Below the pieces are notes generated by a model. It did not search any database. It saw nothing but the letters and a program-made list of their open reading frames with translations, and had not been told where the DNA came from. A DNA stretch of 41,744 nucleotides from Adonisia turfae CCMR0081. GTDB taxonomy: Bacteria > Cyanobacteriota > Cyanobacteriia > Phormidesmidales > Phormidesmidaceae. The position numbers were made by a program, and so were the translations under genes. The stretch is taken from positions 7,382,930 to 7,424,673 of the forward strand of contig NZ_QXHD01000004.1 of NCBI RefSeq assembly GCF_011009555.1. The letters run 5' to 3'. The first letter of the stretch is position 1. Each line of letters starts with the position of its first letter. This document shows, in pieces, positions 1 through 8,186 of this stretch.

Positions 1-889
1 AAATCTTCAATTGCGGCCAGTTGACCTGGAAGCCCGTCGGGCCAGCGGGTCCCTGCAAGAAAAATGCGGTCTCCGGTTGAAGTTCTTCAAGACAATCTAC
101 CATCAGGTCAAACGTTAAATTCTCTCCATCGTTGACCTGGGCCTGCAAAGGTAGAACATTCTCAGTGCCACTAAAAGAATCAGGGCCAACAGAAAAAATA
201 AATGGCTCACCTGTCTTGCTGTACTCCAGTTTTCCACCGACAATCGGCCATTCTAAAAGACGACTACGACGGACTTTTCTTCCCTCCAGACTCTTCTCAC
301 ATTCGAAGACCAGGTCTTCCCCAGCTCTAGAACTCTGTTCTGGGCCACCCTTTACTGAACTTTTCGCATAGGTACTTGCCAAAAACGGCATTTTCTTTTT
401 CTTTTTCGGCGGAGCTAACACTGCAGTGGCCATCACCGACCCCACCAACGTATCCCCATCAGACCAACCCGCACTCTTTTGTGCGCTCAGACCGACCATG
501 CGATTCTTTTGCATCCACATCGCTATGCCGATCTTTTGAGGGCGACCGTCGGGATCTGTCGTATCCAGATTGGCCGCTAAAATATAAAACTCCATGCCTC
601 CAATGTCTGGGTGAATATGATGATCTGCCGGAAATTCCATCTGGTAACCAGATGGAATAGCTTGCATGTCGAAACATGACCCTCGCTGAAGGAAGGACGT
701 AATGACGGATGCGATATCTGCCGGATAACTTGTCTTATCAAGATTCTCTGCTGCCTGCCTCATGACAGAAAAATGGGGAATCTTTAGCGGCATATCCGTG
801 CACGGATTGGTGATGGTCGCGACCTGGTTACTAACCGAATCTAAGTAACCAGGGATTACCTCGTGCGGACGTTTCTTATTTAGACTCAT
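1..889 (-). CDS. Lipocalin-like (AttH/CrtC-type) protein, 3' part beyond the left edge
   Basis: Reading the minus strand from the ATG at 889-887 gives at least 296 codons with no stop down to the window edge, so the gene is cut off at its C-terminus. It begins MSLNKKRPHEV. Around residue 90 it has FPADHHIHPDIGGMEFYILA, which resembles the aromatic 'EWWY' strand of AttH/CrtC lipocalin-like proteins (carotenoid hydratase relatives and secreted hydrolase-like proteins). A late stretch, ENLTFDLMVDCLEEL followed by FLQGPAGPTG, fits the second half of that fold. There is no signal peptide. A purine-rich AGGAAAA lies about 9 nt before the ATG. The lysine run PPKKKKKMP near residue 165 probably marks an interdomain linker. 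The family call rests on motif resemblance only; the open frame is solid. Confidence 0.55.
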   Translation of the reverse strand, partial: MSLNKKRPHEVIPGYLDSVSNQVATITNPCTDMPLKIPHFSVMRQAAENLDKTSYPADIASVITSFLQRGSCFDMQAIPSGYQMEFPADHHIHPDIGGMEFYILAANLDTTDPDGRPQKIGIAMWMQKNRMVGLSAQKSAGWSDGDTLVGSVMATAVLAPPKKKKKMPFLASTYAKSSVKGGPEQSSRAGEDLVFECEKSLEGRKVRRSRLLEWPIVGGKLEYSKTGEPFIFSVGPDSFSGTENVLPLQAQVNDGENLTFDLMVDCLEELQPETAFFLQGPAGPTGFQVNWPQLKI

Positions 890-899
890 AATAGGACTT

Positions 900-1417
900 T
901 TCCTATGAAATTGATGAGTGCATGAGATTGAATAGGATAGGGCAGAACAGTTAATCCAAGTTTCGCTATACCAATACGATTGATTGCTATGTGGAAAAAG
1001 TTTTTTAGCTTAGATAAGTAAGAGAAAACGTGGTTAAACAGTTTAAATCTGCTCTACTTAAGCTTACCTTACTTAACTACTGAGCGCAAAGTTAATGTTG
1101 CATTTTTGTCGTTTTTTTAAGCTACCAATGAAGGTATTTTAGAGTTTTTCCCTGCCCTATTTTATCAGCCCATAATTTAGACAACAGTAGAGCAGGCATA
1201 CTCTTAGATAAAACAACCCCTTGTTGTTTTTGGAAAGCCATCCGAACGATCCATTCGCTATCGCAATGTCAGTCTCGGGAGGTGAGTAATGACTCTGGGA
1301 ACAGAGACGACATTGAAAAACGAGAAATTGACGACGACGCATTTATTGTTTAACCCCCATCTGGAGAGAGTCTAATATCCAACAGTTTTATCACTAGCCA
1401 TCGTGAACTCACGCTTT
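900..1417. other. Intergenic stretch without a supported gene
   Basis: About 500 bases of AT-rich sequence separate the left-edge gene from the first remnant. A 61-codon minus-strand frame at 1157-1342 has no recognisable domain and no convincing ribosome binding site. I see no RNA gene or clear promoter here. Confidence 0.5.
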
Positions 1418-1555
1418 ATGAAATTTCCTTTGACAGTGCTTCAATCTGTGCAGGATTTTTCACCGGAAGAACGAGCTTTATTGACTGATCAAATCCTTAA
1501 ATCACCTCGTTCGGTCTGTGCCAATCTAGCTGAAGCTTGGCACAGACGGCGTTAG
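1418..1555 (+). pseudogene. Remnant of a four-helix-bundle (23S rRNA IVS-type) protein
   Basis: The 45-codon frame contains FSPEERALLTDQILKSPRS followed by VCANLAEAWHRRR. This matches the central segment of the four-helix-bundle family first described from 23S rRNA intervening sequences, whose hallmark is a 'xLxxQxRRSxxSVxxNIAEGxxR' helix pair. Full members have about 115-130 residues. Here both the first helix and everything after the second are missing, so the locus is a truncated relic. The ATG at 1418 is only the first in-frame one and need not be a real start. A degenerate, coding-looking stretch follows at 1726-1900, which suggests that the whole 1.4-1.9 kb segment is decaying. Confidence 0.6.
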
Positions 1556-1587
1556 TTCTTGCCACACAACTTGAGTTTATACTCAAG

Positions 1588-1725
1588 ATGAACAGTGCAT
1601 TTCTAGGATTTCTTGGCATTATTGGTGCTTTACTCCCCTGGTTCTTCAAAAATAACCTTGAAGATGCTAAGAAAGTTGCAGGTCAGATGGTAAGAGATGA
1701 ACTTGATAAACGAATCAAAGAATGA
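1588..1725 (+). CDS. Small hypothetical protein with one membrane helix
   Basis: From the ATG at 1588 this reads 45 residues: a hydrophobic N-terminal helix (MNSAFLGFLGIIGALLPWFF) followed by a charged amphipathic tail (NNLEDAKKVAGQMVRDELDK). This looks like a single-pass small protein or the surviving N-terminus of a larger one. No clear ribosome binding site precedes it. Beyond the stop, a frame interrupted by one stop near 1763 encodes ERIVSQTRLGNYLPDTPQEP and REFFLVKNRGFRQVIF, which looks like eroded coding sequence. I do not recognise the family, and the gene may be another fragment. Confidence 0.3.
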   Translation: MNSAFLGFLGIIGALLPWFFKNNLEDAKKVAGQMVRDELDKRIKE

Positions 1726-1988
1726 GTAGATATGGAATTTCAGGATCTGGTGAGAAGTATGTGACCTGAACGCATTGTCAGTCAAACTCGTCTTGGCAAT
1801 TACCTACCTGATACTCCACAGGAACCTCGCGAATTTTTCTTAGTTAAAAATCGTGGTTTTCGTCAAGTGATATTTTGTAATCGACTATGCTAATGTCCAA
1901 CGTTCAGATGCCGATGTAATAATTTTAGACGTCGAGATCGCACTCCCTAACTACGCCATAATATAATCAGCCAGCCACCCCAAAAATT

Positions 1989-2582
1989 ATGATTGCCGTA
2001 CCCCCGCCCCAAAAAATGACCACCGCCGCCTACCTGGACTGGGAACCCCAGCAGGAACTGCGCTACGAATTTGTCAACGGCAGCGTCTATGCAATGGCCG
2101 GGGGCTCCTTACCCCACAACGACATCGCCATCAACCTGCTTACCAAACTACGACCCTATACTCGCGAACAAGGTTGCCGCATCAACATGGCCGATGCAAA
2201 AGTCAACATCACCCCACAGATTTATCGCTATCCAGATTTAGCCATCAGCTGCGACGAACGCGACAAAACCGCATTGGATGCCCTGCGGTACCCAAAACTT
2301 GTTATCGAGGTCCTGTCGCCCGGCACAGAAACCTTAGATCGCAGCGAAAAGTTCAGAGAATATCGCAGTTTGCCCAGTTTAGAAGAATATGTCCTGATCA
2401 GCTCCACCCAGATTGAGGTGGAAATTTATCGGCGAGGAGAAGGGCGACTATGGCTATATACCACATACCAGGCTGAGGATATCATCACCCTAGAGAGTGT
2501 TGGGTTTGAGTGTCCAATTGAGTTACTGTATGAGCAGGTAATTTTGGAAACTAACGCAGGGGAGGAAGAAGAAAGGGGGTAA
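1989..2582 (+). CDS. Uma2 family (DUF820) PD-(D/E)XK endonuclease-like protein
   Basis: The 197-residue protein has the full Uma2/DUF820 layout. It has an N-terminal MTTAAYLDWEPQQELRYEFV segment with the conserved E-x-R-x-E-x-(V/I)-x-G pattern (RYEFVNGSVYAMAG), the HN of LPHNDIAINLL, the acidic PDLAISCDER strand and the nuclease-core strand YPKLVIEVLSPGTE, where the E-V-L-S pattern supplies catalytic acidic residues. The family is greatly expanded in cyanobacterial genomes, is thought to have a restriction-endonuclease-like fold, and has no established role in most cases. Length is normal for the family. The gene stands alone on the plus strand. The coding sequence ends in a glutamate-rich tail (EEEERG). 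Confidence 0.85.
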   Translation: MIAVPPPQKMTTAAYLDWEPQQELRYEFVNGSVYAMAGGSLPHNDIAINLLTKLRPYTREQGCRINMADAKVNITPQIYRYPDLAISCDERDKTALDALRYPKLVIEVLSPGTETLDRSEKFREYRSLPSLEEYVLISSTQIEVEIYRRGEGRLWLYTTYQAEDIITLESVGFECPIELLYEQVILETNAGEEEERG

Positions 2583-2662
2583 GGGAGAAAATTGGTATCT
2601 TTTTAGCAAAGGAAACACAGCAATACATCCTTACCCCCGTAAACAGTCCACCAAGACAATAG

Positions 2663-3457
2663 TCAAATACCCAAACACAACTGCAACCGCCGTATCTTCT
2701 GCCGCACCTCCGGCAACGGTTCCGGTTCAGCCTCCACCGCCGAACAATACCTCGCATAGGCACACTGCCCACACTGCTCCCCACATCTAGGCTGCCAATC
2801 TTCCTCATCCAACAACCGCAACGCCAGATCACCAATCACCGCTTCCACCTGACGCCGATGCTCATCGGTCACCCCATAGGTCACTCGCTCCCCCGTCCGC
2901 AAAAACAACAAACTCAGCCGCCGCAACAACTTGCCATAACGCTGCTCTAACGCCAAACTATACAAACCCAACTGCAAATCCACCGTATCAGCCTCAGGTA
3001 CCCTCGGGTTCTTCGCCGACTTATAATCAATCAGCTCCAACCCATCGTCTAAACTATCCAATCGGTCATAACGCCCCGTCAGCTTAAACTCCAAACCATT
3101 CACTTGGGTCAACCCCTGAATTCTGCCCTCCGTTGCCAAGGGACGCTGCATCACCCCCAACGGCACAATCTCAGTCTCAAAATACCGCCACAGAATCTGC
3201 CACCCCGCTTCCACCTGGGCCGCCGTCAACGCACTAATCTGATGCTCCCAGCAATACCGTAGCCACCCCTCTGACGGTAACGGCTCCTGATAATGCCAAT
3301 CCTGGTATAGCTGCGCCAGGGCACCATGCAAGGCCTTACCCAAAACCGCCGCGCCAAACATCGACGGCTGTTTCAAACCGTACTCATAGCGAAAATAATA
3401 GGCCCTGGGACACTGGGCATAGGACTTGAGTTTGGTTGCCGAGAGAAGATATGCCAT
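2663..3457 (-). CDS. PD-(D/E)XK nuclease with cysteine cluster (RecB/AddB/Cas4-like)
   Basis: A stand-alone RecB-type nuclease domain. An early LLSATKLKSYAQCPRAYYFR motif provides the first cysteine and the tyrosine-rich helix. A conserved histidine lies in GKALHGALAQLY. The catalytic core is LTGRYDRLDSLDDGLELIDY followed by KSAK, which is the D-x(n)-(D/E)-x-K signature. The C-terminus has CGEQCGQCAYARYC, which with the early cysteine matches the 4Fe-4S cluster ligands of AddB/Cas4-type nucleases. I chose the ATG at 3457, which leaves 264 residues. A TTG at 3484 and an ATG at 3466 are alternatives, and none has a strong ribosome binding site. There are no helicase or cas genes nearby. The likely role is DNA end processing. 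Confidence 0.8.
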   Translation of the reverse strand: MAYLLSATKLKSYAQCPRAYYFRYEYGLKQPSMFGAAVLGKALHGALAQLYQDWHYQEPLPSEGWLRYCWEHQISALTAAQVEAGWQILWRYFETEIVPLGVMQRPLATEGRIQGLTQVNGLEFKLTGRYDRLDSLDDGLELIDYKSAKNPRVPEADTVDLQLGLYSLALEQRYGKLLRRLSLLFLRTGERVTYGVTDEHRRQVEAVIGDLALRLLDEEDWQPRCGEQCGQCAYARYCSAVEAEPEPLPEVRQKIRRLQLCLGI

Positions 3458-3548
3458 AGCCAGCATTTTACTACTGACAGCCAACTACAGCACAGGGCTT
3501 TATCAAGTTGTCATCAGGGAATGGAAAGGTTTCTAGAGACTCCTGCCC

Positions 3549-3755
3549 ATGGGTCATACCGATCATCACTACCATAACAACAAGACTGTTGAACTTTTCA
3601 ATCTACAAAGTCTTTCTGTAGAGTTGATAGCGTCTCTGTATAAGGCACTGGCCATGGGGACAATTGCTTCTGGTGGAGTTCGCGTCCTCAACTATGACAC
3701 TATCAGTAGTCTGGCCATCTCTGAAGTGGCCAGACTACAGGTTAATAAACCTTAA
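3549..3755 (+). pseudogene. Remnant of a phosphoribosyltransferase-like gene
   Basis: The frame contains ALAMGTIASGGVRVLNYDTI followed by SSLAIS. This closely resembles the 'ELAMGAIASGGVRVLN' segment of the predicted phosphoribosyltransferases of COG1926. Those proteins have 210 or more residues, and here only about 35 match, with unrelated sequence before and a stop soon after. I read it as a decayed fragment. The match is from memory of the family motif and covers one block only. Confidence 0.45.
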
Positions 3756-4147
3756 CCTATGAATTTCCCAGTCAGAAATGGTGGAATCTCAAACACTTAA
3801 TTACGTGTTTTAAGTGGCAACAGGATGAGTGTCTCGAAAAACGACAAGCACTGACAAAGCAGGCATATTTTTAATCGATGAGATCGCACCAGATCTTGAA
3901 ATCAGTGGTAATGTTAAAAAATCATTGGCTTTCAACTAGAATATCTCGGTCTTTGGGACTTTTTGATTGCAGCATTTTTGTAGCTTTACCTTGTATACTA
4001 CATGGCCGTTGCATCAAGGTTTTGCAGCGTTAGCTATAGTTACCGGTCTCAGATTTCAGCTCAAACCTGAACAGGTTTCCCATGGCCAGATATTCGTAAA
4101 TAAGAATTAATACCCTAAATCACGACAGTCATCGAGGAACTGCCGTT
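3756..4147. other. Intergenic region upstream of the biosynthetic block
   Basis: About 390 bases with no supported coding sequence. A short perfect hairpin (AAACCTG-AA-CAGGTTT) lies near 4064-4079 and has no T-run. The last bases before 4148 carry GAGGAA about 10 nt upstream of the next ATG, a plausible ribosome binding site. Confidence 0.45.
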
Positions 4148-5782
4148 ATGTATCCCTCTAGATCGAAGATATCCCTGGATGTTAAGTTCCCATGGCTTAT
4201 TATCTTGGTCGGCATTCTATTTACCCTCAGTCTGCAAAAATATACCCAAGGGGGTGTATTTTTTAGTGGTGATGGTGGCCTTAAAGCCTTGCTGTCTCAA
4301 CAACTGGCTGCAGGAAATTGGCATTTTGATTTACGCTTATCGGCCCCAGGCTGGGTTGTTGAATTATGGAAACAAGGGCTGTATCCCTTCACGCCTCCCT
4401 ATGTCTATGAACGATTTGATAATTATTTCATTACCTTTCCTTTTCCCTTTCCAGCACTGACATCTATTTTTTACAGTGTTCTAGGCTACTGGGGGCTGTA
4501 TGTTGTTCCTTTACTAGCCCTATGGCTAATCTGGCTAAGGTTCTTTCAGATTGGACAACAACTAAAGTGGAGAGCAGATGTGGTTGCGATCGCACTCAGT
4601 ATCCTCATTTTTGCCTCTCCCTTAACCTTGTATGGAGCCATGTACTGGGAGCATACCCTAGCCGTAAGTTTAGCCTTTTGGGGAATCACCATACTGCTAG
4701 GGCCAAAGGGTGCTATAACCTCCAATATTCAGGTATTTTTATCCGGTAGCCTGATCGGTCTTTCCATTTGGTTTCGCTCTGAATTTATATGTTTGGCCGC
4801 CATTGTAGTGGGACTTACACTTTGGCAATGGGTGAGTCCAAAAATGTTGTCTTGGCTACCAATACTCCAGGGTAAAGGCCGCTTGTTTATAAGTGGCCTT
4901 TTGTTGAGTATGTTGGTCTTTTTTGGGCTTAATCAAACGATTTATGGCCATTTTCTAGGTATTCATGCCCTTCAGGTGGTCGAAGAATCTTCCATTCGTC
5001 AGCAACTGTCCCAAGCCATGGCTAATTATCAACAGTTGCTCAATGCGTTAATCAAATACTTCCCATTTACCCTATGGGTACTGACGATTGCCGTTTTAAC
5101 CAGATTTAGCAAGCCTCGATACTTTCGTTATCAGATCATCACAATATGGTTAATTCTTCTACTATTTACTCTGGTTGTTCCTCTGATTATTCCGCCTGGG
5201 GCTGGTGGCAAACAGTGGGGCGCTCGTTTCTACCTAATCCTGGTGCCACTACTTACCCTGATTGGCGGCACCTATCTCAATCAAGTGCTCACTTGCTTGA
5301 GGGGCTGGCGATATTATTTAACAATTAGTAGCCTAACTATCGTATTTTTAGCAGGTGCTTATCTCAACGTTTACAACGGTACCGTCGCCAACTATGGCGA
5401 TCGCGCCACGGCCTCTGTTTCTCTCAGTCGCAACTATGGGCCGATCGCACCGGCGATTACTGCTATTACTGAGCATTCCAGCCCTTACATTGCTATGTCC
5501 CATCAGTTTGTCGCTCAGCAACTTTGGGTAGCAACCCCTGAAAAAACTTTTTTTCTGACTGAATCAACATCCGACGTTCGACAGTTGGCAGATGGTCTGT
5601 ATGAACAGGGATATAGCCAATTTTTATATATCTGCTACCCCCATCGCCCTTGTCCTACCCCTGAAGAACCCGCTGAAAATTTAGTAATTCTCTCAAAGAA
5701 AATGTCGTTACAGCTTAAATTCTCTTCGTTAGGGACATTTGGAAAGTACCCTGTGTACGATGTCATGATCTCAAAACTTTGA
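4148..5782 (+). CDS. Multi-pass membrane protein, GT-C glycosyltransferase-like
   Basis: The 544-residue protein has roughly ten hydrophobic segments spread along its length. The first one (WLIILVGILFTLSLQ) is followed by a loop bearing SGDGGLKALLSQQLAAGNW, the position where GT-C enzymes such as GT39/GT83 and ArnT-like proteins carry a catalytic acidic residue. A later GAGGKQWGARFYLILVPLL is shared in pattern with the membrane protein at 15261-16838 (GGTAWGARFHVTSVHLLLIP). GT-C enzymes move sugars from polyprenyl-phosphate donors on the outer face of the membrane; that function is inferred here. GAGGAA precedes the ATG. The gene opens the plus-strand block and is followed by a hairpin terminator, so it may be its own transcript. 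Confidence 0.6.
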   Translation: MYPSRSKISLDVKFPWLIILVGILFTLSLQKYTQGGVFFSGDGGLKALLSQQLAAGNWHFDLRLSAPGWVVELWKQGLYPFTPPYVYERFDNYFITFPFPFPALTSIFYSVLGYWGLYVVPLLALWLIWLRFFQIGQQLKWRADVVAIALSILIFASPLTLYGAMYWEHTLAVSLAFWGITILLGPKGAITSNIQVFLSGSLIGLSIWFRSEFICLAAIVVGLTLWQWVSPKMLSWLPILQGKGRLFISGLLLSMLVFFGLNQTIYGHFLGIHALQVVEESSIRQQLSQAMANYQQLLNALIKYFPFTLWVLTIAVLTRFSKPRYFRYQIITIWLILLLFTLVVPLIIPPGAGGKQWGARFYLILVPLLTLIGGTYLNQVLTCLRGWRYYLTISSLTIVFLAGAYLNVYNGTVANYGDRATASVSLSRNYGPIAPAITAITEHSSPYIAMSHQFVAQQLWVATPEKTFFLTESTSDVRQLADGLYEQGYSQFLYICYPHRPCPTPEEPAENLVILSKKMSLQLKFSSLGTFGKYPVYDVMISKL

Positions 5783-5783
5783 G

Positions 5784-5820
5784 AAAGCCACCAGGCTTTA
5801 TGGGGGTTTCCCATCTTTTT
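5784..5820 (+). terminator. Double-hairpin intrinsic terminator
   Basis: Immediately after the stop codon lie two small hairpins: AAAGCC/GGCTTT with a 4-nt loop, then ATGGG/CCCAT with a 5-nt loop followed by CTTTTT. The second has the stem-plus-T-run form of a factor-independent terminator for the preceding gene. Confidence 0.6.
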
Positions 5821-6268
5821 GAGGTTGCTGGATAAATGCTGAAAGCTATGTCCTCATTGAATTTAAGATCCTAAATATTTTAGAGTTATGCTCTTTTTGT
5901 AGCGTACTACTCACTCACTACAATGGTTTACTTCAGTGGATACACTTAGACAATAAAGAACTTTATATTAGAAAAAACTGTATGTTTTTTCTGTGAAGAG
6001 CTTTCAGGCCTCTGGTCTCTTTCCCTAAGGTTCGTGCGATTATGACACCAGTATTTTCTCGCAGCAACCAACGGTATAAGGTCTTACATTCTTGCCTTCA
6101 GTCACTCAGGCTCTAGGTGCAGAACATTCAGGTTGCCCCTAATCTGCATAGTCGATTCTAAACTTCGCACCGCTATCTTTTTGTTGATAGCTTTTCCAGC
6201 TTTTTAAGTGCGATCTCCCTAAGTATCATTTGTGATCAAATTCTTATTTGGAGCTCTGCTACATTGCC
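5821..6268. other. Long leader region before the FAAL gene
   Basis: About 450 bases without a coding frame. It probably holds the promoter of the FAAL operon, but I see no -35/-10 pair or operator that stands out from the AT-rich background. Confidence 0.4.
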
Positions 6269-8095
6269 ATGTTTCAGCTCTCTGTATCCCCAAAGCTCAC
6301 GACCCTGATTGATCTGTTACGCTATCGAGCTGATAGGCAACCTGATCAGCTGGCCTATCAGTTTCTTGAAGATGGTAAGACTGAAGCCGCTTGCTACACC
6401 TATCAACAACTTGATCAACAGGCTCGGGCAATTGCCGCCTGTCTCCAACAGGCTAAAGGAGAGCGAGCATTGTTGCTCTATCCCCAGGGAGTTGAGGTCG
6501 TTGCCGCTTTCTGTGGCTGTCTATATGCTGGGGTGATTGCTATTCCCGTTCCTCCTCCAGACGCTGGGCGTATGAAGCGAGCACTGCCTCGTCTACTGGA
6601 GATTGTGAAGGATGCTGATGCTAGTTTAGTGTTGAGTACTCAACGCATCATCGATCTTCTGAAGAATAATCAGGATGTAGTATCTCCTCAGTTTGAACAG
6701 ATGACCTGGTTCAACACCGAGCAGGTAGATTTACATTTGGCGGAGCAATGGCAAGATCCCCAGGTAGATCAACAGGCGTTGGCTTATCTACAGTACACCT
6801 CAGGCTCGACATCGGTGCCTAAAGGGGTCATGCTGAGCCACAAAAACTTAATGCATCATTCTGCCTATTTGCAACGGGCCTGTGGGTATACGCCCGATGG
6901 GGCAACAGTTACCTGGATGCCCTATTTCCATGACTATGGCTTGGTGGAAGGATTAATCCAACCACTGTATACTGGGGTGCCTTGCTATGTGATGTCGCCC
7001 CTGGCGTTTGTAAAGCGACCTCAGCGTTGGCTGGAAGCCATTTCTAAATATCGGGCTACCCACAGCCAGGCCCCTAATTTTGCCTATGACCAGTGTGTCC
7101 GTCGGGTGAAGCCCGCCAAGCGAGAGGGGTTAGATCTGAGCTGTTGGAAAGCAGCAGGTAATGCGGCAGAACCCATTAACCCTCGCGTCATGGGTGAGTT
7201 TTTGGATGCCTATGCCCCCCATGGTTTTCGATGGACAACATTTGCCCCAGCCTACGGTTTAGCAGAGGCTACTCTCCTGGTCTCTAGTAAACGGGTGGGG
7301 ACAGAGCCGGTGATTTTGTCGCTGAATGCCACTGCTTTGGAGCAGGGGGTTGTCGCTCCTGTCCAGGAAGATGCTCTCCAGCGAGATATTGTGAGTTGCG
7401 GTCAATTAGTCTGCGAGACTGAGGTTGTCATTGCTAACCCAGATACGTTAACTCGATGTGCTCATGACGAGGTGGGAGAGATCTGGGTGGCTGATTCGGG
7501 TGTTGCTGGCGGCTATTGGCAACGGGTTGATGCCACCGCAGAAACATTTGGAGCAAGACTCAAGGATACGCCCCAAGTTGGCCCCTACCTGCGCACAGGA
7601 GATTTAGGCTTTATACGAGCGGGGGAGCTTTATATCACCGGACGTATTAAGGATCTGATTATTATTCGCGGTGCCAACCATTATCCTCAAGATATTGAGT
7701 GGACGGTGCAGCAGCTACATCCGGCTCTTCGTCAGAACTATGGCGCAGCCTTTTCCATCATTGATGAAGGAGAAGAAAAGCTGGTAGTGGTGCAAGAAGT
7801 GGAGCGCCAGCATCAGTTAACCCTGGCAGCGGACGACATTTTGACAGATATTCGGCAGGCTATTGCCGAAGCCCATGAATTACAGGTGAGTGCGATCGCA
7901 CTCGTCAAATCCGGCAATGTTCTGAAGACGTCCAGTGGCAAAATCCAACGGCGGGCCTGCCGCGATCACTTTTTAGTCGGTACCCTAGAGGTCATTGCCG
8001 ACTGGAGTGAAAATCCTCAGCTAACGGCCAGGATGAGAAGCTTTAAAAATGATGTTGAAACCCTGGAAAACCAGGTACAGATGGCTTCTTCTTGA
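6269..8095 (+). CDS. Fatty acyl-AMP ligase (FAAL), stand-alone
   Basis: An adenylate-forming ligase expected to activate a free fatty acid as acyl-AMP and pass it to the phosphopantetheine of an acyl carrier protein. The order of motifs is that of FAALs: LQYTSGSTSVPKGVMLSH (P-loop, about residue 175), TWMPYFHDYGLVEGLIQPLY, YVMSPLAFVKRPQRWLEAIS and THSQAPNFAYDQCVRRV. Next come FAPAYGLAEATLLVSS, YLRTGDLGFI, GRIKDLIIIRGANHYPQDIE and the C-terminal lysine segment VLKTSSGKIQRRACR (lysine near residue 557). The long insertion region after GLAEAT is typical of FAALs rather than CoA ligases. I chose the ATG at 6269 (608 residues) over a TTG at 6248 because the protein then starts at the family's usual place. 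The acyl carrier protein lies two genes downstream. Confidence 0.92.
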   Translation: MFQLSVSPKLTTLIDLLRYRADRQPDQLAYQFLEDGKTEAACYTYQQLDQQARAIAACLQQAKGERALLLYPQGVEVVAAFCGCLYAGVIAIPVPPPDAGRMKRALPRLLEIVKDADASLVLSTQRIIDLLKNNQDVVSPQFEQMTWFNTEQVDLHLAEQWQDPQVDQQALAYLQYTSGSTSVPKGVMLSHKNLMHHSAYLQRACGYTPDGATVTWMPYFHDYGLVEGLIQPLYTGVPCYVMSPLAFVKRPQRWLEAISKYRATHSQAPNFAYDQCVRRVKPAKREGLDLSCWKAAGNAAEPINPRVMGEFLDAYAPHGFRWTTFAPAYGLAEATLLVSSKRVGTEPVILSLNATALEQGVVAPVQEDALQRDIVSCGQLVCETEVVIANPDTLTRCAHDEVGEIWVADSGVAGGYWQRVDATAETFGARLKDTPQVGPYLRTGDLGFIRAGELYITGRIKDLIIIRGANHYPQDIEWTVQQLHPALRQNYGAAFSIIDEGEEKLVVVQEVERQHQLTLAADDILTDIRQAIAEAHELQVSAIALVKSGNVLKTSSGKIQRRACRDHFLVGTLEVIADWSENPQLTARMRSFKNDVETLENQVQMASS

Positions 8096-8186
8096 TGGTT
8101 GTGGGTGCTACAGAATCTAGTTGTCCTGTTTTATGACGATCAGGCCTTATTGCCTAGACTAAGTTCTCAATCCTAGTGACAGTTCT

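Noticed and set aside
1157..1342. 61-codon minus-strand frame (MRRRQFLVFQC...)
   Set aside because: No family resemblance, no ribosome binding site, and a composition like the surrounding non-coding DNA.
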